A DNA stretch of 17,298 nucleotides. It comes from an uncultured Bacteroidales bacterium (lineage in GTDB: Bacteria > Bacteroidota > Bacteroidia > Bacteroidales > UBA932). The notes under the pieces are model-generated. The model was not told where the DNA came from and searched no databases. It was given only the letters and a program-made list of their open reading frames with translations. Position 1 is the stretch's first letter. Each line of letters starts with the position of its first letter. Location of the stretch: the NCBI GenBank assembly GCA_946415795.1, contig CAMKTW010000010.1, positions 1 to 17,298 on the forward strand, in the 5' to 3' direction. This document shows, piece by piece, positions 1 through 8,761 of this stretch. The translations under genes were made by a program, and so were the position numbers.

Positions 1-2768
1 TTGCAGGCATCGCTGCCGGCCTCCACTCCCCTGAAAGGGACATCCGGATTAAAAATATCTGAAAGAATCTCCTGAACACGGCCACTGAAGGCATCCACTG
101 TCTCAGGGGGACAATATCTTGACTCCACATTAGAGTCAAAGAGCTTCTTGACGTTGTACACGGCCAGCTCGTACTCCTTCTGAGAAGGATCGTCCAGAGT
201 CAGAAGCAGTGCATAGACCAGCAACTGGAACGATGTCTTAAGCTCTCCGCTGAAGACCATTTCCAACTGCTTTTCATTAATATAGCTGTTTGCCTCGGCC
301 ACGCTGCCGGTCTTGTAGTCGCAGATGCGCGGGGCGCCGTTCTTGCGGTCCAGGCGGTCCACGAAGCCCTTAAGGCGGACATTCCGCTGCCTTCCGCCGG
401 CCATCACCGGGATCTCCTTCTCCAGACGAAGTTCGCTGGCAAGATAGGTAAACGGAGCATAGGCTATGTCATTTTTGAGAGTTGCCTTCACCAGCTCTGT
501 CACCAGATTAGCGGTGATCCGGTTGCGGCGGGACAGGTCGCTGCCTTCCGGCCGCTTGAGCTCTATGTTCAGGAACTTGGCGACTGTGGACGAGATTAGC
601 GGAACATCTGCCGCAATGCCCTTGAGCCATTCAGCAGTAACCGCTTTTTCCTTGACCGGCTTGTAAAGCTCTTCCATTGTGTGGTGGAAAGTGTTGCCAA
701 ACTGACCGGCATCAACCTCTTCGCTGACCTCGTCCTCTTCTGCCAGCCCGACCACCTGCGAATAATAGAACTTGAGCGGGCAGTTGATGTAGGCCATCAG
801 GCTGCTGGCAGAGAAGGCGTTGAACTTGCCGTCCTCTTCCCGGGGAAGGAAAAAGTGGTCGTACAACTGACTGAGGACCTCCGGCGTCTTTTCCACGCTC
901 CTTACCACCCCTTCCACCGGCTTAATCTCCAAATCCACGCTGCGGAAATCCATATCAAAGCCGTAGTGATATTTAAGCTGCTTCACAAAGCGGCTCTCCT
1001 CGCCGCTGAGCATACCTTTGGTGCGGGAGTCGTAGATAAGCACCACCTTCTTTGCCCGGTAGATACTGCGGTAGAAATGATAGGCGGCGATGGAGTCGAA
1101 AAGTTCCACGGTAGGCAGGCCAAACCCGCGGCGGACATTGTAGGGAATCAGGCTGTCACTCTGCTGCTTTGCAGGGAATACCCCCTCATTTACAGAGAGG
1201 ATAATAAGCGTTTCAAAGTCTATAGCGCGGACCTCCAGAGGACCCATAATCTGCAGGCCGCTGAGCGGCTCGCCCCTGAAGTCCACCGTGAGGCGGGAGG
1301 TGATCTCCCGCAGGAACTTGAAGTAGGTACGCATCTCCATAGGGATGGCCAGGTCTTTCATATGGCTCACGGAGGTGTAATAGCCGTGTGCAAACTCCTT
1401 CTCGATGTCGGGCAGAGAAGGAGCCAGGGTCTGGAGCACCTCCATCTGCCAGTCATAAACGTCTCCGCTTTCCGTAACGGGACGGAAAACCACTGACAGA
1501 ATCCCATCTCCCCCGAAACGTTCTGCCGGCACAATGATTTCGTTGGCCGCCACAATATCTTTCTTGAGCTTTACCGACCAGTCGGGCGATGCCGTGCGGA
1601 TAAAAGGGTGATTGAGAAGAGCCGTCACATCCTTGTGATAGAAGCCGGCAGCACGCCTGTTCAACTGCAGCGAGGCCAGCATATCCATAAGCGACGCCGT
1701 TGCGCTGTTGTGCAGGCCGTAGCCCATTGTGACATTCACGTGCCGGATATTCTCCGGAATAGAGTTCAGCAGCGGCATCAGCAGATTCTCGTCGGGCAGC
1801 ACCACCGCCGTGGAGTTCTCTCCGGCCACGGCCAACTCCGCCGCCGCCACCTTGGCCTGCGCAACAGCACTGGAGGCAGCCACCACAGTCACCTTGGGAC
1901 GGCTGTCATTCTCTGCCGACAAGGTATATTTTGAGGGGTATCTTCCCTTATAATTCTTTATGAAATAGGAGGCCTTGTTGGCGGGGTCGGTGAGACATTC
2001 TCCGTAGAAATCCCAGTAAAAGTCGCCGTCAAACCCGGCTTTGACAAAATCATATAGGGTGGTCTCGCTCTTGCAAAGGGCGTTTTGCCCTACCACCACG
2101 ATACGGTCATAACCTGCCAGACGGGCCCTGATGCCGTCAGTCTCACCGTGCAGTATACGCTCTGCCACCTCCCGCTGCAGCATCCCCTCATAGGCGATGC
2201 TCTCACCGGCGAGCTTTTCCCTGAAAGAGGCATACAAATCGAAGAGTATCTCCCACATCCCCAGGAACTTCTCTTTCTGCTTCTCACCCTTCTTTTCCAC
2301 GACTACGCCCCAGAACTGCCTTAGCGCATCTTTCTGGTCCTTGTCCAGAAAATCGTAGCCGGAATCCAGCTCCCGCAAGTCTTTGATATGGGCAAAGAGC
2401 CTGGACGCATCGGCCATATATTTGTCCACATCGCTGAAGTCGGCAATCACGGCCTCTCCCAGCGATACAAAGCTGTCAAAACCCTCGCAATCCCGGCCAC
2501 GCGTCTTGCAGACCTTGCAATACATCTGCCAGAGGATGTACATCATCTTAATCTTGTCTCCGCGACCGTACTTGCTGAGCCGGGCGAACAAGTCACCTAT
2601 GGTTATGATATCGGGCGAGAACAGCGGCTTTTCGCCACACTGCCCCAGGTATTTCTGAAAAAAGAGCGAAGAGCGGCGCGACGGGAACACGAAGAGGCAC
2701 CGCCGCAGATCCACGTCAACCTGCTCTGTATATGCCTTCGCAATCTGATATAGGAAACTGTTTGTCAT
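1..2768 (-). CDS. AddB-like PD-(D/E)XK nuclease / inactivated helicase subunit (3' end cut by window edge)
   Basis: Open for 922 codons from ATG at 2768 to the window edge with no stop, so the C-terminus is missing. The architecture is that of the AddB-like nuclease subunit of a Bacteroidetes AddAB/RecBCD-type double-strand-break repair enzyme. The N-terminus carries a degenerate helicase-like start (FVFPSRR, residues 26-32) without a proper Walker A. The C-terminal part has a PD-(D/E)XK nuclease: YINCPLKFYY with Cys663, GNTFHHTMEEL with His695, then GFVDRLD with Asp804 and DYKTG with Asp817 and Lys819. Family members often hold an Fe-S cluster using one Cys before and three after the nuclease core. 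Cys663 fits the first, and the final visible residue, Cys922, may begin the distal group. The start codon overlaps the PAP2 stop as ATGA, so translation is probably coupled. An AddA-like helicase would be expected just beyond position 1, but this cannot be seen. Confidence 0.88.
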   Translation of the reverse strand, partial: MTNSFLYQIAKAYTEQVDVDLRRCLFVFPSRRSSLFFQKYLGQCGEKPLFSPDIITIGDLFARLSKYGRGDKIKMMYILWQMYCKVCKTRGRDCEGFDSFVSLGEAVIADFSDVDKYMADASRLFAHIKDLRELDSGYDFLDKDQKDALRQFWGVVVEKKGEKQKEKFLGMWEILFDLYASFREKLAGESIAYEGMLQREVAERILHGETDGIRARLAGYDRIVVVGQNALCKSETTLYDFVKAGFDGDFYWDFYGECLTDPANKASYFIKNYKGRYPSKYTLSAENDSRPKVTVVAASSAVAQAKVAAAELAVAGENSTAVVLPDENLLMPLLNSIPENIRHVNVTMGYGLHNSATASLMDMLASLQLNRRAAGFYHKDVTALLNHPFIRTASPDWSVKLKKDIVAANEIIVPAERFGGDGILSVVFRPVTESGDVYDWQMEVLQTLAPSLPDIEKEFAHGYYTSVSHMKDLAIPMEMRTYFKFLREITSRLTVDFRGEPLSGLQIMGPLEVRAIDFETLIILSVNEGVFPAKQQSDSLIPYNVRRGFGLPTVELFDSIAAYHFYRSIYRAKKVVLIYDSRTKGMLSGEESRFVKQLKYHYGFDMDFRSVDLEIKPVEGVVRSVEKTPEVLSQLYDHFFLPREEDGKFNAFSASSLMAYINCPLKFYYSQVVGLAEEDEVSEEVDAGQFGNTFHHTMEELYKPVKEKAVTAEWLKGIAADVPLISSTVAKFLNIELKRPEGSDLSRRNRITANLVTELVKATLKNDIAYAPFTYLASELRLEKEIPVMAGGRQRNVRLKGFVDRLDRKNGAPRICDYKTGSVAEANSYINEKQLEMVFSGELKTSFQLLVYALLLTLDDPSQKEYELAVYNVKKLFDSNVESRYCPPETVDAFSGRVQEILSDIFNPDVPFRGVEAGSDAC

Positions 2769-3394
2769 ACAACTTGCGGATACTTGTCTGCGATTTTGTC
2801 AATGACAAATTTATACAGGTATATGAGCAAAATTGCTACACACGTGCCATAAATCAAACCCACCGCCACATCCAGCGGAAAATGATAGCCGAGATAAATC
2901 CTGCTGTAAGAAACCATCAGAGCCCACACGACCAGCACTGTCCTCAGCCACCGGCGGCCAATTACGGCAGAAATCAGCAACGAGTAGCAGATGGTGTTCG
3001 CCGCGTGTGCGGAAAAGAAGCCATAAGGACTGCCCGTACCGGTGGGGAAACGCCCTGCGGATGTGACCGGGTCGTATCCCGGACGAGGCCGTGCCACCAG
3101 TTCCTTCACAAGATTTGAACCCCAGTCGCATGCCAGATAGCCCAGGATACAGATCGCGATGGCCGCAACCCCGGCCATCCAGAAACGGCCTTCTGCAATT
3201 TGTCTGCTGATAGCATATCCACCGCATTCACTGGCATAGCATTTGCGGAAAAACGACGCGGCCGAAAGAGCCAGATAGAGCGGAATCCATACGGCTATTG
3301 CAGAAAGGAACCACATTATCGGGTCAAGAAACGGCGTCCAAGCCCCGTTTAAGGCCAGAAACAGCCGGTGGTCAAAAGAAATGATACTATCCAT
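2765..3394 (-). CDS. PAP2-superfamily membrane phosphatase
   Basis: The 209-residue protein has all three signatures of type 2 phosphatidic acid phosphatases: K97-x6-R104-P105, a variant second motif FSAH with His130 (PSGH in the classical form), and SR-x5-H-x3-D with Ser164, Arg165, His171 and Asp175. Hydrophobic segments around 25-46, 72-88, 132-146, 152-163 and 174-192 fit a small integral membrane enzyme with its active site on the periplasmic side. Such enzymes dephosphorylate undecaprenyl pyrophosphate, phosphatidylglycerophosphate or lipid A, and the sequence does not say which. I chose ATG at 3394 (MDSIISF) over an in-frame GTG at 3403 because related proteins begin at this point and the promoter leaves a short leader. 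It is first in an operon with the AddB-like nuclease, an odd functional pairing. Confidence 0.9.
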   Translation of the reverse strand: MDSIISFDHRLFLALNGAWTPFLDPIMWFLSAIAVWIPLYLALSAASFFRKCYASECGGYAISRQIAEGRFWMAGVAAIAICILGYLACDWGSNLVKELVARPRPGYDPVTSAGRFPTGTGSPYGFFSAHAANTICYSLLISAVIGRRWLRTVLVVWALMVSYSRIYLGYHFPLDVAVGLIYGTCVAILLIYLYKFVIDKIADKYPQVV

Positions 3395-3405
3395 CAGGAA
3401 CACTG

Positions 3406-3435
3406 TTTGAGATTAACAAAGTTATCTTATTTTTG
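3406..3435 (+). promoter_or_regulatory. Bacteroidetes-type promoter for the outer-membrane barrel gene
   Basis: A -33 element TTTG (3406-3409) and a -7 element TATTTTTG (3428-3435) are separated by 18 nt and match the TTTG / TAnnTTTG consensus. The predicted start is near 3442, about 20 nt upstream of ATG at 3462. Its -33/-7 interval overlaps the -7 element of the divergent promoter. Confidence 0.6.
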
Positions 3436-3448
3436 CGGCCGCCACAAA
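3417..3448 (-). promoter_or_regulatory. Bacteroidetes-type promoter for the PAP2-nuclease operon
   Basis: Reading the minus strand, a -33 element TTTG lies at 3448-3445 and a -7 element TAACTTTG at 3424-3417, 20 nt apart. Both match the Bacteroidetes housekeeping consensus TTTG / TAnnTTTG. The predicted transcript starts near 3410, leaving a leader of about 15-20 nt before ATG at 3394. It interlocks with the plus-strand promoter at 3406-3435. Confidence 0.6.
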
Positions 3449-3461
3449 CATTTATAATGCG

Positions 3462-5903
3462 ATGAAATTGTTTTCAAAATATCTCACCCCTTTATTCCTG
3501 ACCCTCATCACAACCATATCGTTTGCCCAGAATAACCCAACCCTGGTCACCGGGCGCGTACTCGACGGAGAAACCCGCGAGGGCGAGGCTGGTGCAGTAG
3601 TCGTCATCCATCGGGAAGGTGACAATCTCTCATACACCGTTACCGATACGACAGGCGCATTCTCACTCAGGACGTTCGCCTTGGGCGAGTTGTCCCTAAA
3701 GATTGAGAATATGGGCCGCAAAACCGTAGAACGCGGGTTTTCTTCCGCCGGCGGCAACGTTGACCTTGGTGAAATACTTATTGAGAACGATACCGAGACG
3801 CTGAAGGAGGCATCTGTGTCAGCACTTCGCACGCTGGTCAAGATAGATGCGGACCGCCTCAGCTACGATGTCGAGCACGACATAGACGCCAAAAGCATGA
3901 CCGCACTCGATTTGCTGCGCAAAGTCCCGATGGTGACAGTAGATGCCCAGGACAACATCACCGTGAACGGCAGCTCTTCCTTTAAAGTCTATGTTGACGG
4001 CCGGCCCAACCAGATGCTCAGCAACAGCCCCTCCCAGATGTTCAAGGTTATGCCGGCCAGCAGCATAAAAAGCATCGAGGTTGTCACCAATCCCGGCGCC
4101 AAATACGACGCTGAGGGCACCGGCGGCATCCTGGATATCAAGACGATGGGCGGTTCAGCCGGCTCTATGGTAAGCGACGGGATATATGGTACGGTGAATG
4201 GCGGCATCGACACCCGCGGACGCTACGACGGCGGCATAAGCCTCAACGCACAGAAGGGGAAGTGGAGCTTTGGCGCAAACATCCACGGTATGCACGAGAA
4301 GATGGGCGGGATTGAATCCTCCAGCATTATGGAGTACCTCTCCACCTCTACCAGAATCAACAACCTCACCACCGGAATAACCAACAAGGGCGGCGGAATG
4401 TTCAGCAACCTGACCGTCGGGTTTGAACCCGACACCCTCAACCTCTTTAACCTGAGCCTCGGAATGAACCGCTTCAAACGCAGGAATTCGGGCGGAGAGG
4501 GCCGCACGACTTACACAATATCGGGTGTGGAGGTGCCGGAACTGGGCTACACCCAGCAGACCGACAACACTATGTCGATGAGTTTCATCAACGCCAGCTT
4601 TGACTACCAGCATTCATTCGCAGGCAACCGGGATAGAACCCTGACATTGTCCTACCAGTACTCCGGCAACCCAAGCAAGGATAACAGTACCTTCATAATC
4701 AAGCATTACGACGGCCTTGAAGAAGAGCGGGTCTCACTGATGGACGACATTTCGTCAGAGCACACTTTCCAGGCCGATTTCACCACCCCGATCGGGAAAA
4801 ACCAGACCCTCTCCAGCGGCCTTAAATACATCTTCCGCCACAACAGCGCCGACGATTCATACAACGCAGTCCCGAGCGTTTATGACTACTACAACCATAT
4901 CGGCGCAGCATATACGGAATATACGGCTACCATAGACAAACTGGTGATAACCGCAGGTCTCCGCTACGAGCACACGTTCCAGAAGGTTGACTACGACCTG
5001 GCAGAAAAGAACTTCGACATCAACTACCCCAATCTGGTACCCAACGCGAGCCTGCAGTGGAACCTCTCCCAGACGGGCAACCTGAGCCTGAGCTACAATA
5101 TGCGCATCCGCCGTCCCGGAATCAGGTCGCTGAACCCCTACGAGGATCGCTCCGACCCCACATCGATTTTTTACGGCAATCCCGACGTACGGGCGGAGAA
5201 GAACCACCGCATAGTACTGGCCTACAATCTGGCCACCCCCAAGATAGTGCTCAGTATGCGGTTGAGGGAGCGTCTTGGCAAGGGTGGTATCAGCGAATAC
5301 TCCTTCTACAAGGACGGCGTTCTCAACACAACCTACGGCAACATCCTGAGCCGCAGCAGCACCGGTCTGGACGCCTATGCCAACTGGAACATAAACAGCA
5401 CGACCCGCCTGTATATCAACGCCGACGTCGATTACAACATATACAGCAGCGAAACACTGGATCAGCGCAATGCAGGCTTGGACAGCGGCATATTTGCCGG
5501 CTTCCAGACCTCCATCTTCTGGGATATGCGCCTGAGCCTGAACACCTTTATCCACGGAGGAGACATCTCTCTGCAGGGGCACAGCGATCCCTTCCGGTTC
5601 GGAATGATGGGCCTGACTAAGACCTTCTTCAACGACAAACTCAGCGTGACCGTCCAGGGCGTCACACCGCTTTTCTCCCGCAACCTGACCATTCACGAAT
5701 ATTCCTCGGATAAGGACTTCTCCAACGAAACCATCATCAAGATACCTGTACAGAGTATCGGGTTCAACATCAGCTACACCTTTGGCGAGATGCGTTCAGG
5801 CAGCAAGAAAGTGCGGCACGGCATCAACAACGATGATGTTGAACAGAATACCTCCGACGGCAGTATGATTCCCGGCGCCACCGGCGGCGGAATGGGGTTG
5901 TAA
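3462..5903 (+). CDS. Outer-membrane beta-barrel protein with CarboxypepD_reg and plug domains (TonB-dependent-receptor-like)
   Basis: The 813-residue protein begins with a Sec signal peptide (hydrophobic 5-21, likely cleavage after FAQ at 23). A carboxypeptidase-regulatory-like beta-sandwich follows (about 27-108), then a plug (about 140-228) with TALDLLRKVPMV, KVYVDGRP and SIEVVTNPGAKYDAEGTGGI. The rest is a long barrel of alternating strands ending near ISYTF at about 770, followed by a hydrophilic tail of roughly 40 residues containing the INNDD motif and a Gly/Met-rich end. The segment RIRRPGIRSLNPYED and GNPDVRAEKNH (about 548-583) is typical of the Bacteroidetes 'outer membrane beta-barrel family' rather than SusC, and no SusD-like partner is adjacent. 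The ligand is unknown. Its stop codon is immediately followed by the stop of the convergent MMPL gene. Confidence 0.9.
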   Translation: MKLFSKYLTPLFLTLITTISFAQNNPTLVTGRVLDGETREGEAGAVVVIHREGDNLSYTVTDTTGAFSLRTFALGELSLKIENMGRKTVERGFSSAGGNVDLGEILIENDTETLKEASVSALRTLVKIDADRLSYDVEHDIDAKSMTALDLLRKVPMVTVDAQDNITVNGSSSFKVYVDGRPNQMLSNSPSQMFKVMPASSIKSIEVVTNPGAKYDAEGTGGILDIKTMGGSAGSMVSDGIYGTVNGGIDTRGRYDGGISLNAQKGKWSFGANIHGMHEKMGGIESSSIMEYLSTSTRINNLTTGITNKGGGMFSNLTVGFEPDTLNLFNLSLGMNRFKRRNSGGEGRTTYTISGVEVPELGYTQQTDNTMSMSFINASFDYQHSFAGNRDRTLTLSYQYSGNPSKDNSTFIIKHYDGLEEERVSLMDDISSEHTFQADFTTPIGKNQTLSSGLKYIFRHNSADDSYNAVPSVYDYYNHIGAAYTEYTATIDKLVITAGLRYEHTFQKVDYDLAEKNFDINYPNLVPNASLQWNLSQTGNLSLSYNMRIRRPGIRSLNPYEDRSDPTSIFYGNPDVRAEKNHRIVLAYNLATPKIVLSMRLRERLGKGGISEYSFYKDGVLNTTYGNILSRSSTGLDAYANWNINSTTRLYINADVDYNIYSSETLDQRNAGLDSGIFAGFQTSIFWDMRLSLNTFIHGGDISLQGHSDPFRFGMMGLTKTFFNDKLSVTVQGVTPLFSRNLTIHEYSSDKDFSNETIIKIPVQSIGFNISYTFGEMRSGSKKVRHGINNDDVEQNTSDGSMIPGATGGGMGL

Positions 5904-8756
5904 TCACCTCGCGTCCTTTTCCGGGCGTTCCGGTTTTCCCGGCATCAGGGCCAGCACCGCCGGCAGCAGGAACAGTATTATTGTCACCGATGCCAGCGCC
6001 CCTATGCTGAGGCTTTTAAGAATGCTGGCAATCATCGGGTCGGACATAACAAACGACATCACCATAGGCACCAGCGTCAGGATGAGCCCTGATGTAAGCA
6101 CAGAGTGGGAAGATCCTTCGAAAGCGGTCTGGATGGCCTGCTGCACACCTTCCGTCTTTCGCGCCTGGCGGAAATATGAGGTAAACAGAATTGAATAGTC
6201 AATCGCCGCCCCCATCAGGATGCCTTGTATTATCAGATATGCCAGATAGTACATCTGTCCCCCTCCCATACCACTCACTATGACATTCACATACACTCCG
6301 GTCAGCACGGAGAGCACCAGGGGTACGGGAATCAGCAGAGACCGGAAGGTGATGGCAACTATCAGGTAGATGGCCAGCACGGTGAGGATTGTGAGCAGGA
6401 GCAACTCCGACGGAAATGCATCCTTGAGCTCCTTGTACATCTCAGACTCCCCTATCCAGTAATGGGTGCCGCCAATCAGGGAATCTGCCGCAGCATTGGC
6501 AGCCGCCACAAAAGCGAATGTAGAGTCTGACTCCTGCGGAAAACTGGTGCCGACAAGGGCACAGGAGTATTTCTCTCCCCGCAACATCCCGGCGTTGGAT
6601 GCAATCACACCCCTGGCACTGTCCACCGCGCCGAGGGTCTGCTCCGGCACAATCCGCTGCAGCACCGGCATCTGCATAAGGGTATCCGCCACATAATAAA
6701 CCAGTTCCTGGGGTGTCATAGTCTGCTTCGGGTCAAAGTCCCTTCTGCTCAACGCATACAGGTAGAGCATATCAATGTCGTCCCGTGACACCGGCACACC
6801 GGCCGCACTGAGGGCGGAATGGACGCTGGACGATGAATAGCGCCACCCGGAAACCATCATATCAATAAGTTTGTCAAGCGGAGAGGGCTCCACTACCACC
6901 GGGGCCGGCTCGGGCTCGGGCTCAACTTCTGGTTCCGGCTCCGGCACGGCAGCCACCGCAGCCTCCGCAAACAGGATTGTATCCGGAACGGGCATAATTG
7001 CTGCGGTATCCGCAGCCGCCGGTTCGGCCACGACCTCTGCTACTGCCTCCTGCAAAGGCTCCTCCACCGGACCGGCAGAGAGAATCTTCTCCAGCAACTC
7101 CCCTGCGTCCGCAAACTTCTCCTTCATATCCTTTGGCACCATTGCAGAATAGCGCTTGTTGGTGAGGATATTGTCCCGCACAAATGTGTACAGTTCCGCC
7201 ATACTCATTGTGGCCCCGGCCTTGCCGGCCAGGCGGAACGCCATATTGATCTGCCTCTTTTCAATCCCCATAATCTCCGACATCTCCGCCGCGGTGAGTT
7301 GTCTGGTAACATCCTCATAAGTTATTCCGGCCTCCTGCGGAATGTCGTCAGCGATTTGTTCTTCATCAAAAGGCTGAGAGGCGGCCACGGAATCCTGCAT
7401 AACCGGCAGCGGTTCCGCCTTCAACAGTACAACGGCAGAGGTATCCGGTTCCGGCACTTGCAACGCCTCTTCCAGAACAGGTTCTTCAGGCTCGGATTCC
7501 ATCTGCCGCATAAGATCGGCCACCATACCGTCAAAGTTCACCCCCTCAGGTATCTGTCCGGAAGCGGCAAGACTCTCCGCAGCTTCCTGTATCTCGTCAA
7601 AAGAGAGACGCCCGTCCATCTCAGGATGTGAACGGGCATAATAAACCATCTTCAGCAACTCCTCCGATATGGAATCTGCTGCGAATCCGGCCATCATCTC
7701 CCTCATCTGCGCGGCTGTGCACGCCTTCCCGAGGGTCGTGGGATAACTTATGGTCTGAACCACGTGGGGGTCAGACTCCAACTCTTCCAGGAGGGACGGT
7801 ACAGAATCTTCATACCTGGTCTGATAGAGCAGCAGCAAGGGATTGCTCTCATAAACCTGATCGGTGGCCTTGCTCTGCCAAGTCGGGGCAAAGTTGATCG
7901 GGGTACTTCCCTGAAACCATAAGGCCAACGCTACTATCATTACGAAAAGCACAGCCAGGGGCACTCTCAGGCGCGTCTGGAAACGCGACACGGCCGCTGC
8001 CGGGAATTTTGGAGTCTTCTTCACCTTGAAGATAACCTGCTTGTCCGCCCACACGATCAGGGTCGGGAGAATCGTGAAGCAGCACAGCAGCGAGAAAGCG
8101 ACACCTTTTGCCAGCACAAACCCGAGGTCAGAACCAATCTTGAGCTTGATAAAGGTGAGCATCAACAGACTGACTATGGTGGTGAAAGCGCTGCTGAGTA
8201 TGGCGGGGGTAGCCCCCTTGAGCGCGATGTGGATAGCATCGGAAGGGACAAGTCCATTCAGGCGTTCCTGCCGGTAGCGGTTCATCAGGATTATGCAGTA
8301 ATCCATAGAGAGCACCATCTGCAGCACGGGGGTAAGGGTGTTTGTAATCATAGAGACACTCTCCCTGAGGGCATTCGTCCCCATATTCAACACTACTGCG
8401 CAGATAGCCGTTATCAAAAACAGCACCACCTCCATCAGCGAAGAACACATCACCAGCAGCACCACGAACAGCAGCGAAACCCCTATCGCCATAGTTCTCG
8501 GGAGGTCGGTCGGCATCAGGTCCTCCCCATTGCCGAAAGAGGCTCCCAGACTGCTTATCTGATCGTCCATCCCGGGAAGCTGTTCCCTGACCAGATCCAG
8601 CCCGCGCTTCATAGGATACTCGTCGGGCAGGTATTTTGTCATATCGGTATTTATGTTGATGCCGGGCACAAGAAAAGCCGATGCCAACACCATCCCAATC
8701 ACCAGGAAGAACAGCCACAGGCGCCTTCGAGCCAGAAACCTGGAGAATACCGACAT
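5904..8756 (-). CDS. MMPL/RND-superfamily membrane transporter with an enlarged, modular periplasmic domain
   Basis: The 950-residue protein has the two-half RND/MMPL layout. TM1 is about 12-30. A first six-helix block (about 88-235) contains SMDYCIILMNRYR (150-162), the hallmark Asp-Tyr of TM4. TM7 is about 264-281, followed by a large extracytoplasmic region (about 282-780). The second block (about 784-940) contains GAAIDYSILFTSYFRQ (849-864). MMPL proteins move lipids, hopanoids or other hydrophobic molecules across the inner membrane using proton motive force; the substrate here is unknown. The two periplasmic regions are unequal: the first (about 31-88) is very short, while the second is about 500 residues. 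The second holds three similar helical modules separated by acidic Pro/Glu/Ala linkers, including a Pro-Glu run at 605-626. It starts 5 nt after the NUDIX stop, so the two share an operon. No frameshift is visible. Confidence 0.87.
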   Translation of the reverse strand: MSVFSRFLARRRLWLFFLVIGMVLASAFLVPGININTDMTKYLPDEYPMKRGLDLVREQLPGMDDQISSLGASFGNGEDLMPTDLPRTMAIGVSLLFVVLLVMCSSLMEVVLFLITAICAVVLNMGTNALRESVSMITNTLTPVLQMVLSMDYCIILMNRYRQERLNGLVPSDAIHIALKGATPAILSSAFTTIVSLLMLTFIKLKIGSDLGFVLAKGVAFSLLCCFTILPTLIVWADKQVIFKVKKTPKFPAAAVSRFQTRLRVPLAVLFVMIVALALWFQGSTPINFAPTWQSKATDQVYESNPLLLLYQTRYEDSVPSLLEELESDPHVVQTISYPTTLGKACTAAQMREMMAGFAADSISEELLKMVYYARSHPEMDGRLSFDEIQEAAESLAASGQIPEGVNFDGMVADLMRQMESEPEEPVLEEALQVPEPDTSAVVLLKAEPLPVMQDSVAASQPFDEEQIADDIPQEAGITYEDVTRQLTAAEMSEIMGIEKRQINMAFRLAGKAGATMSMAELYTFVRDNILTNKRYSAMVPKDMKEKFADAGELLEKILSAGPVEEPLQEAVAEVVAEPAAADTAAIMPVPDTILFAEAAVAAVPEPEPEVEPEPEPAPVVVEPSPLDKLIDMMVSGWRYSSSSVHSALSAAGVPVSRDDIDMLYLYALSRRDFDPKQTMTPQELVYYVADTLMQMPVLQRIVPEQTLGAVDSARGVIASNAGMLRGEKYSCALVGTSFPQESDSTFAFVAAANAAADSLIGGTHYWIGESEMYKELKDAFPSELLLLTILTVLAIYLIVAITFRSLLIPVPLVLSVLTGVYVNVIVSGMGGGQMYYLAYLIIQGILMGAAIDYSILFTSYFRQARKTEGVQQAIQTAFEGSSHSVLTSGLILTLVPMVMSFVMSDPMIASILKSLSIGALASVTIILFLLPAVLALMPGKPERPEKDAR

Positions 8757-8761
8757 ACTAT

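Noticed and set aside
681..1496. Plus-strand open frame of 271 codons inside the nuclease gene
   Set aside because: It is a shadow of the AddB-like reading frame; it shows no family resemblance, and its length follows from the GC-rich codon bias.
4857..5696. Minus-strand open frame of 279 codons within the barrel gene
   Set aside because: It is antisense to a continuous, clearly conserved barrel sequence, with no motif or signal of its own.
6879..6944. Pro-Glu repeat tract in the MMPL gene as a possible frameshift or assembly artefact
   Set aside because: The reading frame continues intact on both sides into conserved transporter sequence, so it is a genuine low-complexity linker.
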